The notes under the pieces were generated by a model that saw nothing but the letters and a program-made list of their open reading frames with translations, had not been told where the DNA came from and searched no databases. Positions 42,734-50,169 of a stretch of DNA of 50,169 bases are shown here, in pieces. Each line of letters starts with the position of its first letter. Positions within the stretch are counted from its first letter, which is position 1. Source of the stretch: Trichormus sp. M33_DOE_039 (GTDB taxonomy: Bacteria; Cyanobacteriota; Cyanobacteriia; Cyanobacteriales; Nostocaceae); NCBI GenBank assembly GCA_015296085.1, contig DVDT01000013.1:1-50169 (forward strand), read 5' to 3'. A program made the position numbers and the translations under genes.

Positions 42734-42958
42734 TTAACTCGATACTTGCAACTGTTCACAAATGATAGTATTAGTCGTAACTAACCCTGTTGTGGTATTT
42801 ACATCAATTTCTAGTTCAGCTTCGGGAACGGCTTCAAATAAAAATTGCTCTCCAGGAAATACTATTTGCTCAAAATTTAAATTAACAATATTTGAAATAC
42901 GAGCAATTTGCAGTCGGCTAGTTGTATTTTTGTAAAAACAGAGAATTTGCTGACTCAT
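42734..42958 (-). CDS. DUF1830 family protein of unknown function
   Basis: A 74-residue protein recognised as the cyanobacterial DUF1830 family by CFYKNTTSRLQIARISNI, FEQIVFPGEQFLFEA and the ending CEQLQV. It appears to be a small beta-rich soluble domain with no signal peptide. No function is known for the family. The upstream DNA carries three GTGTAGA-type repeats at 11-bp spacing and a dispersed palindrome, so it may be controlled by a response regulator such as the one encoded at 43279. ATG start at 42958. Confidence 0.8.
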   Translation of the reverse strand: MSQQILCFYKNTTSRLQIARISNIVNLNFEQIVFPGEQFLFEAVPEAELEIDVNTTTGLVTTNTIICEQLQVSS

Positions 42959-43080
42959 CTCTTCACTTGAAAACTCTTGAATTTTAGATTAAATGACTAA
43001 AGGCTTGTAGGCAGAACTTGAATTTGACCAGGTCATCTTTAAATTCAAACATGAGAATATTACACAGATATGCAATCCTC

Positions 43081-43109
43081 GTGTAGAAATTGTGTAGAGT
43101 TTGTGCAGA
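43081..43109. promoter_or_regulatory. Three direct repeats with 11-bp spacing (OmpR/PhoB-type site)
   Basis: GTGTAGA at 43081-43087, GTGTAGA at 43092-43098 and GTGCAGA at 43103-43109, each exactly 11 bp apart, one DNA turn. OmpR/PhoB-family regulators bind such tandem direct repeats. They lie 123 bp upstream of the DUF1830 start. Confidence 0.55.
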
Positions 43110-43192
43110 TAGAAATGTTCAATGAGTGCTGAGTAGGGTATAAGGTAATACGGTTCAGTTGCAAAATATAGTATGAGGTAGTCTGGTTTATA

Positions 43193-43244
43193 GTAAGCAC
43201 TTTAGTGCTAAGAAAATAATGACTAAAGCTCTTATTCCGAACTT
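43193..43244. repeat. 52-bp palindromic dispersed repeat, copy B
   Basis: Matches 14382-14433 at 39 of 52 positions. The arms are GTAAGCACTTTAGT and ACTAAAGCTCTTAT, a less perfect palindrome than copy A. It lies just after the stop of the OmpR-family regulator and may end its transcript. Confidence 0.65.
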
Positions 43245-43278
43245 TTACTTCCTTCAGAGGGTAATACTTGAGAAAGCA

Positions 43279-43971
43279 TTACTTCAATCGATACCCTAAT
43301 CCATGAACAGTTTCAATGAAATTTTCAGGCGCACCTAATGTTCTTAGTTTTTGTCGCAAACATCTAATGTGTGATCTGACTGTTTCTTCAGATGGAGAGT
43401 CATCAACTGACCAAACTTGTTCAATAATGCTAGAGCGGCTCAATATTCTTCTCCCATGAGCCACTAGTAATTCTAAAATTGCATATTCTTTGGGAGTTAA
43501 TGAGAGTAAGTAACCATCATAAGTAGCTTCGTAAGTACTAGGACTTAGCTGTAATTTACCCCATAACAGACTAATTGTGCTGCTCGAACTACCTCGTCTG
43601 AGTAAAGCACGAATCCGAGCCATTAACTCTTCTAAATCAAATGGTTTTGCTACATAGTCATCTGCACCTGCATCTAACCCAGCAATCTTGTCAGCTACAG
43701 TATCACGGGCTGTTAACATTAACACTGGTGTAGTTGAATTACGATGCGCAGGATGATTTATGTTGATAGTACGTAAGCGATGACAAAACTTAATTCCATC
43801 TAGTTTTGGCAAGGTTACGTCTAGCACTACCAAATCATACTTCATTGACTCTGTTGAGTTCCAAGCCGCTTCTCCATCTTTGGCAATATCTACGACGTAT
43901 TGTCGTCTGTTAAGTGCTTCTACTAGTGCCTCTGCTAGTTGAGTATCATCTTCAACTACTAAAATTCGCAT
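43279..43971 (-). CDS. OmpR-family response regulator
   Basis: Two-domain transcription regulator (230 aa). The receiver domain (1-120) has Asp8/Asp9, the phosphoryl-acceptor Asp51 (LVVLDVTLP), Thr in MLTARD and Lys in VAKPF. The winged-helix DNA-binding domain (about 135-230) has LTPKEYAILELL, SEETVRSHIRCLRQKL and ETVHGLGYRLK. The receiver contains a small insertion (NINHPAHRNST) before PVLML, as in cyanobacterial RppA-like proteins. It is divergent from a CHASE3 histidine kinase across 116 bp, the likely partner. Confidence 0.92.
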   Translation of the reverse strand: MRILVVEDDTQLAEALVEALNRRQYVVDIAKDGEAAWNSTESMKYDLVVLDVTLPKLDGIKFCHRLRTININHPAHRNSTTPVLMLTARDTVADKIAGLDAGADDYVAKPFDLEELMARIRALLRRGSSSSTISLLWGKLQLSPSTYEATYDGYLLSLTPKEYAILELLVAHGRRILSRSSIIEQVWSVDDSPSEETVRSHIRCLRQKLRTLGAPENFIETVHGLGYRLK

Positions 43972-44087
43972 ATCTTATCCTTTATTCCGCAGCAGGCGAG
44001 CATACAGACAATAGCTTAATTTATCATGTATGCTTTATTTCTTGCTTATAGAATAATCAAGCAACTATTTATTATGCAACTCAATTT

Positions 44088-45479
44088 ATGACTTGGCAAT
44101 TGATCAAATGGACTTTCCAAAGAAAAGGGATTGTGGCAGGATTTGGTTTAACTCTGTTGCTGATGGGACTTGTCTGTTTCGCGTCATTAAAGAACACAGA
44201 TGAAATCAAACTTGGAGCTAATAGGGTGCAGCAGACATATCAAACTCTTAATACTTTGACAAATTTCTATGCTGCAATGACTGCCGCGGAATCAGCTAGA
44301 AGAGGATATATTTTTTTAGGGAGTAATCAAGATTTACAGCGTTATCACAATGCAGTCTCAAATATGCAATCTGAACTGAATTTATTACAAGAGCAAATAC
44401 ATTTTAGTGTTAGCCAAGAACAGCGATTGCTACGTTTGAATTCATTAGTTAATCAAAGATTGATGCTTTTAGCACAATCTATAGAACTTTATCAAAAAGA
44501 TAAAACAACATTGTCCTTACAAAATGAAATCACTAATCGCAGCGTACAATATAGAGAGAAAATATTGGTAATTGTCGCAGAGATTAAAGCGGAAGAACAA
44601 GATTATCTACAAACTTCACTAGAACAATCAAAAAAAAGTATTCATTTCAGAATTTCTATAGAAATTTTAGGTACTATCTTAAGTTTATTAGTAATTTTGG
44701 GTTTATTTGTACTTCTAGAGCAACAAAGGATAAAACACGAGAAAATCAAAGATTTAGAATCTTCTTTAGCTCAAGAGAAAAAACTAGGAGACTTAAAGGT
44801 ACAACTATTTTCCATGATTTCTCATGAATTTCGTACTCCTTTAAGTGTAATTCTACTATCATCTCAAGTATTAAGAGAAAGCTTAGAAAGTTTGGTAGAT
44901 GAAAATCAATTGCAAAACCTGGATCGTATTCAATCTGCTACCAAACTCATGAATCATATATTAACGGATATATTAACTTTGACTAGAGCTGAAGCAGGCA
45001 AACTGGATTTTAAACCACAATTAATAAATATAGAAAATTTTTGTTTAAATCTAGTTGAAGATTTGCAACTTTTTGGTATAAATAAATGTACGATAGTTTT
45101 AATTAATAAAAGTTCTCAATTTCGAGTAAGTCTAGATGAAAAATTAGTTTATTCTATTCTCACGAATCTGCTTTTAAATGCCATGAAGTATTCCGATAGT
45201 CAAAAAGAAATTTACTTACTTTTAAAGTGCCAAGCAACAGCGACATTTTTTCAAGTTATCGACAAAGGAATTGGCATTCCACCAGATGAACAACAGAAAA
45301 TCTATGAGCCTTTTTATCGATGTCGAAATGTTGAGAATATTGCTGGTACAGGTTTAGGATTAGCAGTTGTGAAAAAATGTGTCGAGCAACACAAGGGAGA
45401 GATTTCTGTAGACAGCGAACTAGGTGTGGGAACAACATTCAGTGTTAAAATTCCTCACTTTCAGGAAACAGGAGTGTAG
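44088..45479 (+). CDS. Sensor histidine kinase with CHASE3 domain
   Basis: Membrane histidine kinase of 463 aa. Transmembrane helices at about 15-34 and 190-211 flank an external CHASE3-type four-helix domain (about 35-185: ESARRGYIFLG, YQKDKTTLSL). A coiled coil leads to HisKA with phosphoacceptor His246 (FSMISHEFRTPL), and HATPase_c with the N box LLLNAMKYS, G1 DKGIGIPP, F FYRC and G2 GTGLGLAVV. It is divergent from the OmpR regulator at 43279 and likely phosphorylates it. The ligand sensed by CHASE3 is unknown. Confidence 0.92.
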   Translation: MTWQLIKWTFQRKGIVAGFGLTLLLMGLVCFASLKNTDEIKLGANRVQQTYQTLNTLTNFYAAMTAAESARRGYIFLGSNQDLQRYHNAVSNMQSELNLLQEQIHFSVSQEQRLLRLNSLVNQRLMLLAQSIELYQKDKTTLSLQNEITNRSVQYREKILVIVAEIKAEEQDYLQTSLEQSKKSIHFRISIEILGTILSLLVILGLFVLLEQQRIKHEKIKDLESSLAQEKKLGDLKVQLFSMISHEFRTPLSVILLSSQVLRESLESLVDENQLQNLDRIQSATKLMNHILTDILTLTRAEAGKLDFKPQLINIENFCLNLVEDLQLFGINKCTIVLINKSSQFRVSLDEKLVYSILTNLLLNAMKYSDSQKEIYLLLKCQATATFFQVIDKGIGIPPDEQQKIYEPFYRCRNVENIAGTGLGLAVVKKCVEQHKGEISVDSELGVGTTFSVKIPHFQETGV

Positions 45480-45659
45480 GAGGTCAATTGTATGGTGTTA
45501 GCCTAGCGGTAACGACGTGGGAGCATCGGCCTATCAGCAGGATGCAAACCGACGTGTGTAGGGGAAGAAAAAGTGATTATTTCATTCATAGTGTTTATAC
45601 AGCCAAAAATTGTCTGAATTCCCGGCAGGGTGGGTTACTCTCACGCTATAAAAATAATA

Positions 45660-47480
45660 ATGAAGAGTAAAAAGCAACGTCACCCCCTGCGCCAATCACT
45701 GGCAGTTTTCCGTTATAGTGGACGGGCGATCAATTTAGTGTGGAAGACTAGCCACACTTTGACAATTATCCTGGCTAGTTTAACTTTATTAGCTGGTTTG
45801 TTACCCGCTGCGATCGCCTACCTTGGGAAATTAATCGTGGATGCTGTAGTTTTGGCATCCCAAGGAAATACTGACGGGAATATTTACCAACCTTTATTGT
45901 ATGTTGCCTTAGAGGCGATCGCAGTCGCTTTGTTGGCAGGTTCACAACGAGGATTAATTATCTGTCAATCACTACTGCGGGTGTTACTCGGTCAACGAGT
46001 CAACGTGTTAATCCTCAAAAAAGCCTTGACTTTAGATTTAACTCACTTTGAAAACTCAGAATTTTATGACAAATTAACTAACGCCCGGCGAGAAGCATCA
46101 GTACGTCCCCTGTCTTTAGTTAACCGTACCTTTGGCCTAGTACAAAATGCTCTTTCCCTCATCACCTACGGCGTTTTATTAGTCAAATTCTCCATTTGGG
46201 CTGTAATTATTTTAATTGTGGCAGCAATGCCTGCTTTCATAGCCGAGACTCGTTTTGCTGGTGAAGCCTTTCGTCTATTTAGTTGGCGCGCGCCAGAAAC
46301 CCGCCAACAGCACTATATAGAAAATCTCCTAGCAAGAGAAGATTTTGCCACCGAAATCAAACTCTACCAACTGGGAGAAATGCTTTTAGGCCGTTACCGC
46401 AACGTATTTCATCAACTCTATAACGAAGACCGTGATTTAACTATCCGTCGAGGAATGTGGGGATACCTTCTCGGCTTAGTCAGTACAGTAGCTTTTTATC
46501 TTGCCTACGCTTGGATTGTTTTAGAAACGGTAGTAGGTAGAATTTCTTTAGGTGATATGACGATGTATCTCACAGTCTTTCGTCAAGGACAATCTACCTT
46601 TGCTAATGCCCTCACTTCCATTGGTGGGATGTATGAAGATAACCTCTATCTTTCTAATCTCTACGATTTCTTAGAAGAAAAAGTCACTCAACCTTGGGGT
46701 AACGCCACAAAAGGGATTGATCCCCAAGACGGTATCCGCTTTGAAAAAGTCTATTTTACTTATCCTGGAAGTTCTCAACCTGCTTTAAAAAATATTTCGC
46801 TGCATTTAAAACCTGGCGAAAAATTAGCAATTGTCGGTGAAAACGGTTCTGGGAAGACCACCCTAATTAAACTCCTGACTCGACTGTATACCCCAGATTC
46901 CGGCAGGATTTTATTAGATGGCGTAGATTTGCAATCATGGAATGTAGATGCACTCCGCCGACGCATCGGGGTAATTTTTCAGAACTTTGTCCGTTATCAG
47001 TTCACCGTTGGTGAAAATATCGGTGTCGGAGACGTAGGTAGCCTCAACGACACAACCCGTTGGCAACTAGCTGCCCAAAAAGGCAATGCCCATAGTTTTA
47101 TTGAACGCTTACCTCAACAATTTCAAACCCAACTTGGCAAATGGTTTAAAAGTGGGCAGGAACTATCAGGAGGGCAATGGCAGAAAATAGCCCTAGCCCG
47201 CGCATTCATGAGGACTCAAGCAGATATTTTAGTCTTAGATGAACCCACCTCAGCCATAGATGCCCAAGCCGAGTATGAGATTTTCAATCATTTTCGCGCC
47301 CTCACCCAAAATCAAATGGTATTTTTGATATCTCACCGCTTTTCGACAGTCAGGATGGCAGACAAAATCCTAGTAATTGAAAATGGGCAAGTGGTAGAAC
47401 AAGGAACTCATGAAGAATTGTTAGCTAGTGAGGGACTATACGCCAAACTGTTTTTATTACAAGCGGCGGGTTATCAATGA
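45660..47480 (+). CDS. ABC exporter (fused permease and ATPase, half-transporter)
   Basis: A 606-residue fused ABC exporter half. The membrane domain (about 20-330) has six helices (for example 36-58, 76-96, 155-180, 265-290). The ATPase part has Walker A GENGSGKTT, Q-loop VIFQNFVRYQ, signature ELSGGQWQKIALARAF, Walker B ILVLDEPTSAID and H-loop LISHRFS. It should work as a homodimer and export a lipid, peptide or drug; the substrate is unknown. ATG 45660 (MKSKKQ) is chosen over an upstream frame start at 45630. The stop is followed by repeat DNA, then the phosphoesterase. Confidence 0.93.
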   Translation: MKSKKQRHPLRQSLAVFRYSGRAINLVWKTSHTLTIILASLTLLAGLLPAAIAYLGKLIVDAVVLASQGNTDGNIYQPLLYVALEAIAVALLAGSQRGLIICQSLLRVLLGQRVNVLILKKALTLDLTHFENSEFYDKLTNARREASVRPLSLVNRTFGLVQNALSLITYGVLLVKFSIWAVIILIVAAMPAFIAETRFAGEAFRLFSWRAPETRQQHYIENLLAREDFATEIKLYQLGEMLLGRYRNVFHQLYNEDRDLTIRRGMWGYLLGLVSTVAFYLAYAWIVLETVVGRISLGDMTMYLTVFRQGQSTFANALTSIGGMYEDNLYLSNLYDFLEEKVTQPWGNATKGIDPQDGIRFEKVYFTYPGSSQPALKNISLHLKPGEKLAIVGENGSGKTTLIKLLTRLYTPDSGRILLDGVDLQSWNVDALRRRIGVIFQNFVRYQFTVGENIGVGDVGSLNDTTRWQLAAQKGNAHSFIERLPQQFQTQLGKWFKSGQELSGGQWQKIALARAFMRTQADILVLDEPTSAIDAQAEYEIFNHFRALTQNQMVFLISHRFSTVRMADKILVIENGQVVEQGTHEELLASEGLYAKLFLLQAAGYQ

Positions 47481-47672
47481 GAATTCCCACAAACTCTCCG
47501 CGTACCTCTGTGCTGATCTCCCTTCTCTACGAGAGGCTGCGCCAACGGGTTCACCAGTCGTCTACGAAGGGAAACCTTCCAGCAACGCAGGTTCACCGCG
47601 CTCCCTTTGCGTTTCAGCTTCCCTCTAAAAACCTCTCTCCATCCTCAATCTAAACTTGGGAGATAATCACCA
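47481..47672. repeat. Small dispersed repeats between the ABC exporter and phosphoesterase genes
   Basis: Hairpins CTCT-acg-AGAG (about 47525-47535) and GAAGG-gaaa-CCTTC (47566-47579, a GAAA tetraloop) lie in repeat-like GC-richer DNA that seems to interrupt a typical filler sequence (aactctccgcg...tttgcgtttcagc). Short frames here are not genes. No clear terminator was found. Confidence 0.6.
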
Positions 47673-49241
47673 ATGAAATTGATTTCCGAACCATCAATCC
47701 CAGTCAAAATCCAGAAGATGAAAGAACGGGTGCGATGGCAACATCCCAGCATCCGAGAACGGGGAATTGACCAAACTAGCATGGTGATAGACGATCGCCG
47801 CAACGACAACCCGGAATTTTCTTTTTTAGTCATCGGTGATAGCGGTACAAAATCCCATTACGGAAATCATCCCCAAAGACTAGTCGCCGAACTCATGCTT
47901 GCTCACAAAGATGAATGCAGTTTTGTGCTGCATACTGGCGATGTCATTTATGTGGTCGGTTCTCATGAGTATTACCCCGCCAATTTTATCGAACCGTACC
48001 GGGAATTTCTGGTGGGTGGTGAACAACCCCAAAAGATTGCTTATGATCGCATGGTGTTTAATCTCCCGTTTTTACCTGTACTGGGCAATCATGATTACTA
48101 TGATGTGCCTTTTTTGTACCGTCTCATCACAGGTAGCACTTTACGACTCCGGCGAATGCTACGTTACAAAGATTTTGAAATTGGTTGGCATGGTTCTAAC
48201 CAAGGTGATGCCTATGCTAGAGCTTTTCTGGATTATCTCGCCGCCGCATCCCCAGAAGCATTACACCGTCATTTAGACCATCATTACACCGCTAAAACTG
48301 ATACAGGCCGCTGCCTAAGTTACGTACCGGGAGAGTTTACCCGTGTTCCTAACCGTTATTACAGTTTCCGTTACGGTGGCATAGATTTTTTCGCCCTTGA
48401 TTCTAATACCTTTAATAACCCCTCTCCCCTCCCTAGCACCCAAGCTGGGGAACTCTACCGCCGGGAATTACAACAGCGTCGCCAAGAGATAGACCAAGAA
48501 GAGGAACTAATCTTATTACAATGCGACAAACTCAACCCAGATAACCCCACCGACGCAGAACAACTCGATGATTTCAGCGCGAAGTTAGACCAAATCAACG
48601 AAATCAAAATCGACATTGAAAAACAACTCGCCTCTCACGATACCCCCCCGACTGACTGGGAACAATTGGAATGGTTGCGTAGCAGATTAATCGAGTCTTG
48701 GCACACTTCCGAAGTGCGGGGAAGAATTATCTTTTTCCATCATCCCCCCTACGTTACCGAAGCCACCAAATGGCATCAAGCCCAAACTTTGGCAGTGCGT
48801 CATCGTTTGCGTCGGGTGTTTAATCAAGTAACAGAAACTCTTGGTAATTTAGTTAAAGACCGTCCCTTAGTAGATTTGATTTTCAATGGACACGCCCACT
48901 GTTTAGAATATATCCGCACCGTTGACACCGGACACGCTGATTCTCACATCAATTGTATTATCTCTGGTGGTAGTGGTCGCCGTCCCCGTCGTCAGCGTCC
49001 AGAGGGAAATGAGTTAATGGAAATTTTTCATGATACGTCTGGTAGTACCCTGCGGAAAGTTGCCGATTCTTTGCTTTATGTTGGTCGTCATGGTCAAGCT
49101 TTAGAAAAGCGGCTATCTTACTCCTGCGTGCGAATTGATGTGAAACAGGGAAACCCACCTAAATTTATTGTTAGACCTTTGGTGGCGGAACGAGTCGGGC
49201 AAGAGTGGTTTCAGCGTGAGTTGGAACAGTTTGTGATTTAA
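47673..49241 (+). CDS. Calcineurin-like metallophosphoesterase
   Basis: A 522-residue phosphoesterase with the full dinuclear metal motif set: FLVIGDSG, HTGDVIYVVGS, PVLGNHDYYD, FFHHPPY and FNGHAHCLEY. No signal peptide, so it should be cytoplasmic. It has a coiled-coil insertion (about 255-320, RRELQQRRQEIDQEEELILLQ) not seen in minimal members, and a C-terminal beta region. The substrate is unknown; related large cyanobacterial forms are poorly characterised. ATG 47673 has GGGAGA 14 bases upstream. The next gene begins 12 bp after its stop, indicating an operon. Confidence 0.88.
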   Translation: MKLISEPSIPVKIQKMKERVRWQHPSIRERGIDQTSMVIDDRRNDNPEFSFLVIGDSGTKSHYGNHPQRLVAELMLAHKDECSFVLHTGDVIYVVGSHEYYPANFIEPYREFLVGGEQPQKIAYDRMVFNLPFLPVLGNHDYYDVPFLYRLITGSTLRLRRMLRYKDFEIGWHGSNQGDAYARAFLDYLAAASPEALHRHLDHHYTAKTDTGRCLSYVPGEFTRVPNRYYSFRYGGIDFFALDSNTFNNPSPLPSTQAGELYRRELQQRRQEIDQEEELILLQCDKLNPDNPTDAEQLDDFSAKLDQINEIKIDIEKQLASHDTPPTDWEQLEWLRSRLIESWHTSEVRGRIIFFHHPPYVTEATKWHQAQTLAVRHRLRRVFNQVTETLGNLVKDRPLVDLIFNGHAHCLEYIRTVDTGHADSHINCIISGGSGRRPRRQRPEGNELMEIFHDTSGSTLRKVADSLLYVGRHGQALEKRLSYSCVRIDVKQGNPPKFIVRPLVAERVGQEWFQRELEQFVI

Positions 49242-49253
49242 TGAGACACACCA

Positions 49254-49988
49254 ATGATCAATCAAGTTTTGCGTTTGCTGGTAATTTTGGGGATGATTTG
49301 CGGGTGTTTGCTGCTAGATACGCAGACTGTAGTCGCAAACACTGTGACTTCGTATGAACAGCGCATCACTCATAGTCCCGATGGTATTGGTAAGTTTTAC
49401 ATGGGTAGAGAAATCGCCAAGTTCATGAGTCATACAGGCGCAGGTTGGTTAGAACGACCGAGACGAGAAGCAGAGGAACAACCGAGTAAAATCATTCACG
49501 CCTTGGATTTACAACCTGATAGTGTAGTTGCTGATATTGGTGCTGGAACAGGTTACTTGAGTTTTCGCATTGCACCTATACTCGCCGCTGGTAAGGTGTT
49601 GGCGGTAGATATTCAGCCGGAAATGTTGGAGATTATCGAGTTTTTCAAACAAGAAAAAAATATCAGTAATGTTGAAACTGTGTTAGCAACTCCCACTGAT
49701 GCCAAATTACCGCCCAATAGTATAGATGTAGCGTTAATGGTGGATGCGTACCATGAGTTTGAATATCCCCAAGAGGTGATGCAGGGGATTGTGAAAGCTT
49801 TAAAACCTGGTGGTAGAGTCGTATTAGTAGAGTATCGGGGCGAAAATCCCTTGATTATGATTAAACGGTTGCATAAAATGACGCAAAAGCAAGTGCGCAA
49901 GGAAATGCAAGCAGTTGGGTTAGTGTTGCAAGAAACCAAAAACCTATTACCCCAGCAACATTTAATGATTTTCACCAAGATGGCATAA
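49254..49988 (+). CDS. Class I SAM-dependent methyltransferase with N-terminal signal peptide
   Basis: A 244-residue protein with a Rossmann-type methyltransferase core: motif I VVADIGAGTGYLSFRIA, acidic end of strand 2 VLAVDIQPEMLEII, motif IV VALMVDAYHEFEYP and motif post I LKPGGRVVLVEYR. The first 29 residues look like a Sec signal peptide (VLRLLVILGMICGCLLL... ending VVAN), followed by SYEQRITHSPDGIGKFYMGREIAKFM, a block seen in a subgroup of bacterial secreted methyltransferase-like proteins. SAM is not known in the periplasm, so location or activity is unusual. It follows the metallophosphoesterase by 12 bp and is probably co-transcribed with it. Confidence 0.85.
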   Translation: MINQVLRLLVILGMICGCLLLDTQTVVANTVTSYEQRITHSPDGIGKFYMGREIAKFMSHTGAGWLERPRREAEEQPSKIIHALDLQPDSVVADIGAGTGYLSFRIAPILAAGKVLAVDIQPEMLEIIEFFKQEKNISNVETVLATPTDAKLPPNSIDVALMVDAYHEFEYPQEVMQGIVKALKPGGRVVLVEYRGENPLIMIKRLHKMTQKQVRKEMQAVGLVLQETKNLLPQQHLMIFTKMA

Positions 49989-50169
49989 TTTCTCCTGTTA
50001 CCTCAGCCAACATTTCAGATCAATTTCTAAACTCATTTCTTGCACCAAGCGTAGATACCCGTAAAAAAACCAATAATCAGTCCAAAACTATAACAACCGT
50101 CAAATCAAAACGGACAAGTATAGTTAGTTACAAATATAACTTAGCCTCTGTAGTATTACAGAAACAGAA
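49989..50169. other. Intergenic tail at the right window edge
   Basis: AT-rich DNA with no supported gene. A short hydrophobic minus-strand frame ending near 50041 has no start codon and is not called. Confidence 0.5.

Larger units (their letters stand above)
42959..43278. other. 320-bp region upstream of DUF1830 and behind the response regulator
   Basis: No gene. It holds the 11-bp spaced repeats at 43081 and the dispersed palindromic repeat at 43193, both listed separately. Confidence 0.6.

Noticed and set aside
45488-45670. 60-codon frame between the histidine kinase and the ABC exporter
   Set aside because: TTG start, no family pattern, overlaps the exporter start. The DNA is slightly GC-richer than its surroundings, but I could not fold a convincing RNA from it.
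47428-47628. 66-codon frame overlapping the ABC exporter end
   Set aside because: Runs into repeat DNA (LREAAPTGSPVVYEGKPSS), a typical repeat translation.
49989-50169. Short hydrophobic minus-strand peptide ending FFTGIYAWCKK
   Set aside because: No start codon between the preceding stop and the peptide.

Overview
The window looks like a chromosomal segment of a filamentous, nitrogen-fixing (heterocyst-type) cyanobacterium of the Nostoc/Anabaena group. Evidence seen in the sequence: moderate-to-low GC, many copies of the HIP1 octamer gcgatcgc inside and between genes, cyanobacterial lineage families (PAM68, DUF1823, DUF1830, paired flavodiiron proteins, 4-Cys Ser/Thr kinases), the short cyanophycin synthetase CphA2 known from N2-fixing cyanobacteria, and the small dispersed and tandem repeats typical of Nostoc intergenic DNA. 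No phage or complete insertion sequence is present. The only trace of a mobile element gene is a possible transposase 3' end at the left edge.

Layout. 1-3067: possible transposase tail, exported dienelactone hydrolase, zinc alcohol dehydrogenase, acylphosphatase (minus), DUF1823. 3461-12196: a storage-metabolism block in which two paralogous GH13 enzymes flank an AroG-type DAHP synthase, CphA2 (minus), a small unknown protein and cyanophycinase. 12286-16446: rpsO-PAM68, a second DAHP synthase of a different subfamily, an Arg/Ser-rich lipoprotein, KDPG aldolase (minus) and a small unknown gene. 16850-21070: flavodiiron genes flv3 and flv1, then a small acidic protein. 21092-26142: SpoU RNA methyltransferase and tRNA-Leu(CAG) (both minus), murA with an apparent ATT start, an M48 peptidase, an FMN 2-hydroxy-acid (lactate/glycolate) oxidase, tRNA-Leu(CAA). 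27234-33486: a five-gene exopolysaccharide operon (flippase, FrhB-like iron-sulfur protein, pyruvyl transferase, two glycosyltransferases). 33803-36799: tRNA-Gln, NrtS-like small membrane protein, GT2 glycosyltransferase, ABC exporter pair. 36922-45479: a probable pseudokinase, alpha/beta hydrolase, VanX-like dipeptidase, an active-looking Ser/Thr kinase, DUF1830, and a divergent OmpR regulator/CHASE3 histidine kinase pair. 45660-49988: ABC exporter, metallophosphoesterase, secreted methyltransferase-like protein.

How the genes fit together. Cyanophycin turnover (CphA2, CphB), oxygen reduction (Flv3/Flv1) and an O2-consuming oxidase all fit the physiology of N2-fixing filaments: nitrogen storage and oxygen scavenging. 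This is inferred from gene families; the sequence does not show expression. The polysaccharide operon and the exporters point to cell-surface work.

Most unusual points: a 38-bp repeat present in two unrelated genes, once as an in-frame insertion and once supplying a start-codon region; three perfect palindromes upstream of cphA2 and its divergent small neighbour; an apparent ATT start for murA; a kinase with Asn in place of the catalytic Asp; three GTGTAGA-type repeats at exact 11-bp spacing near an OmpR-family regulator; and a dense mosaic of hairpin repeats at 38.66-38.84 kb. I found no clear defence system, CRISPR array or biosynthetic gene cluster.
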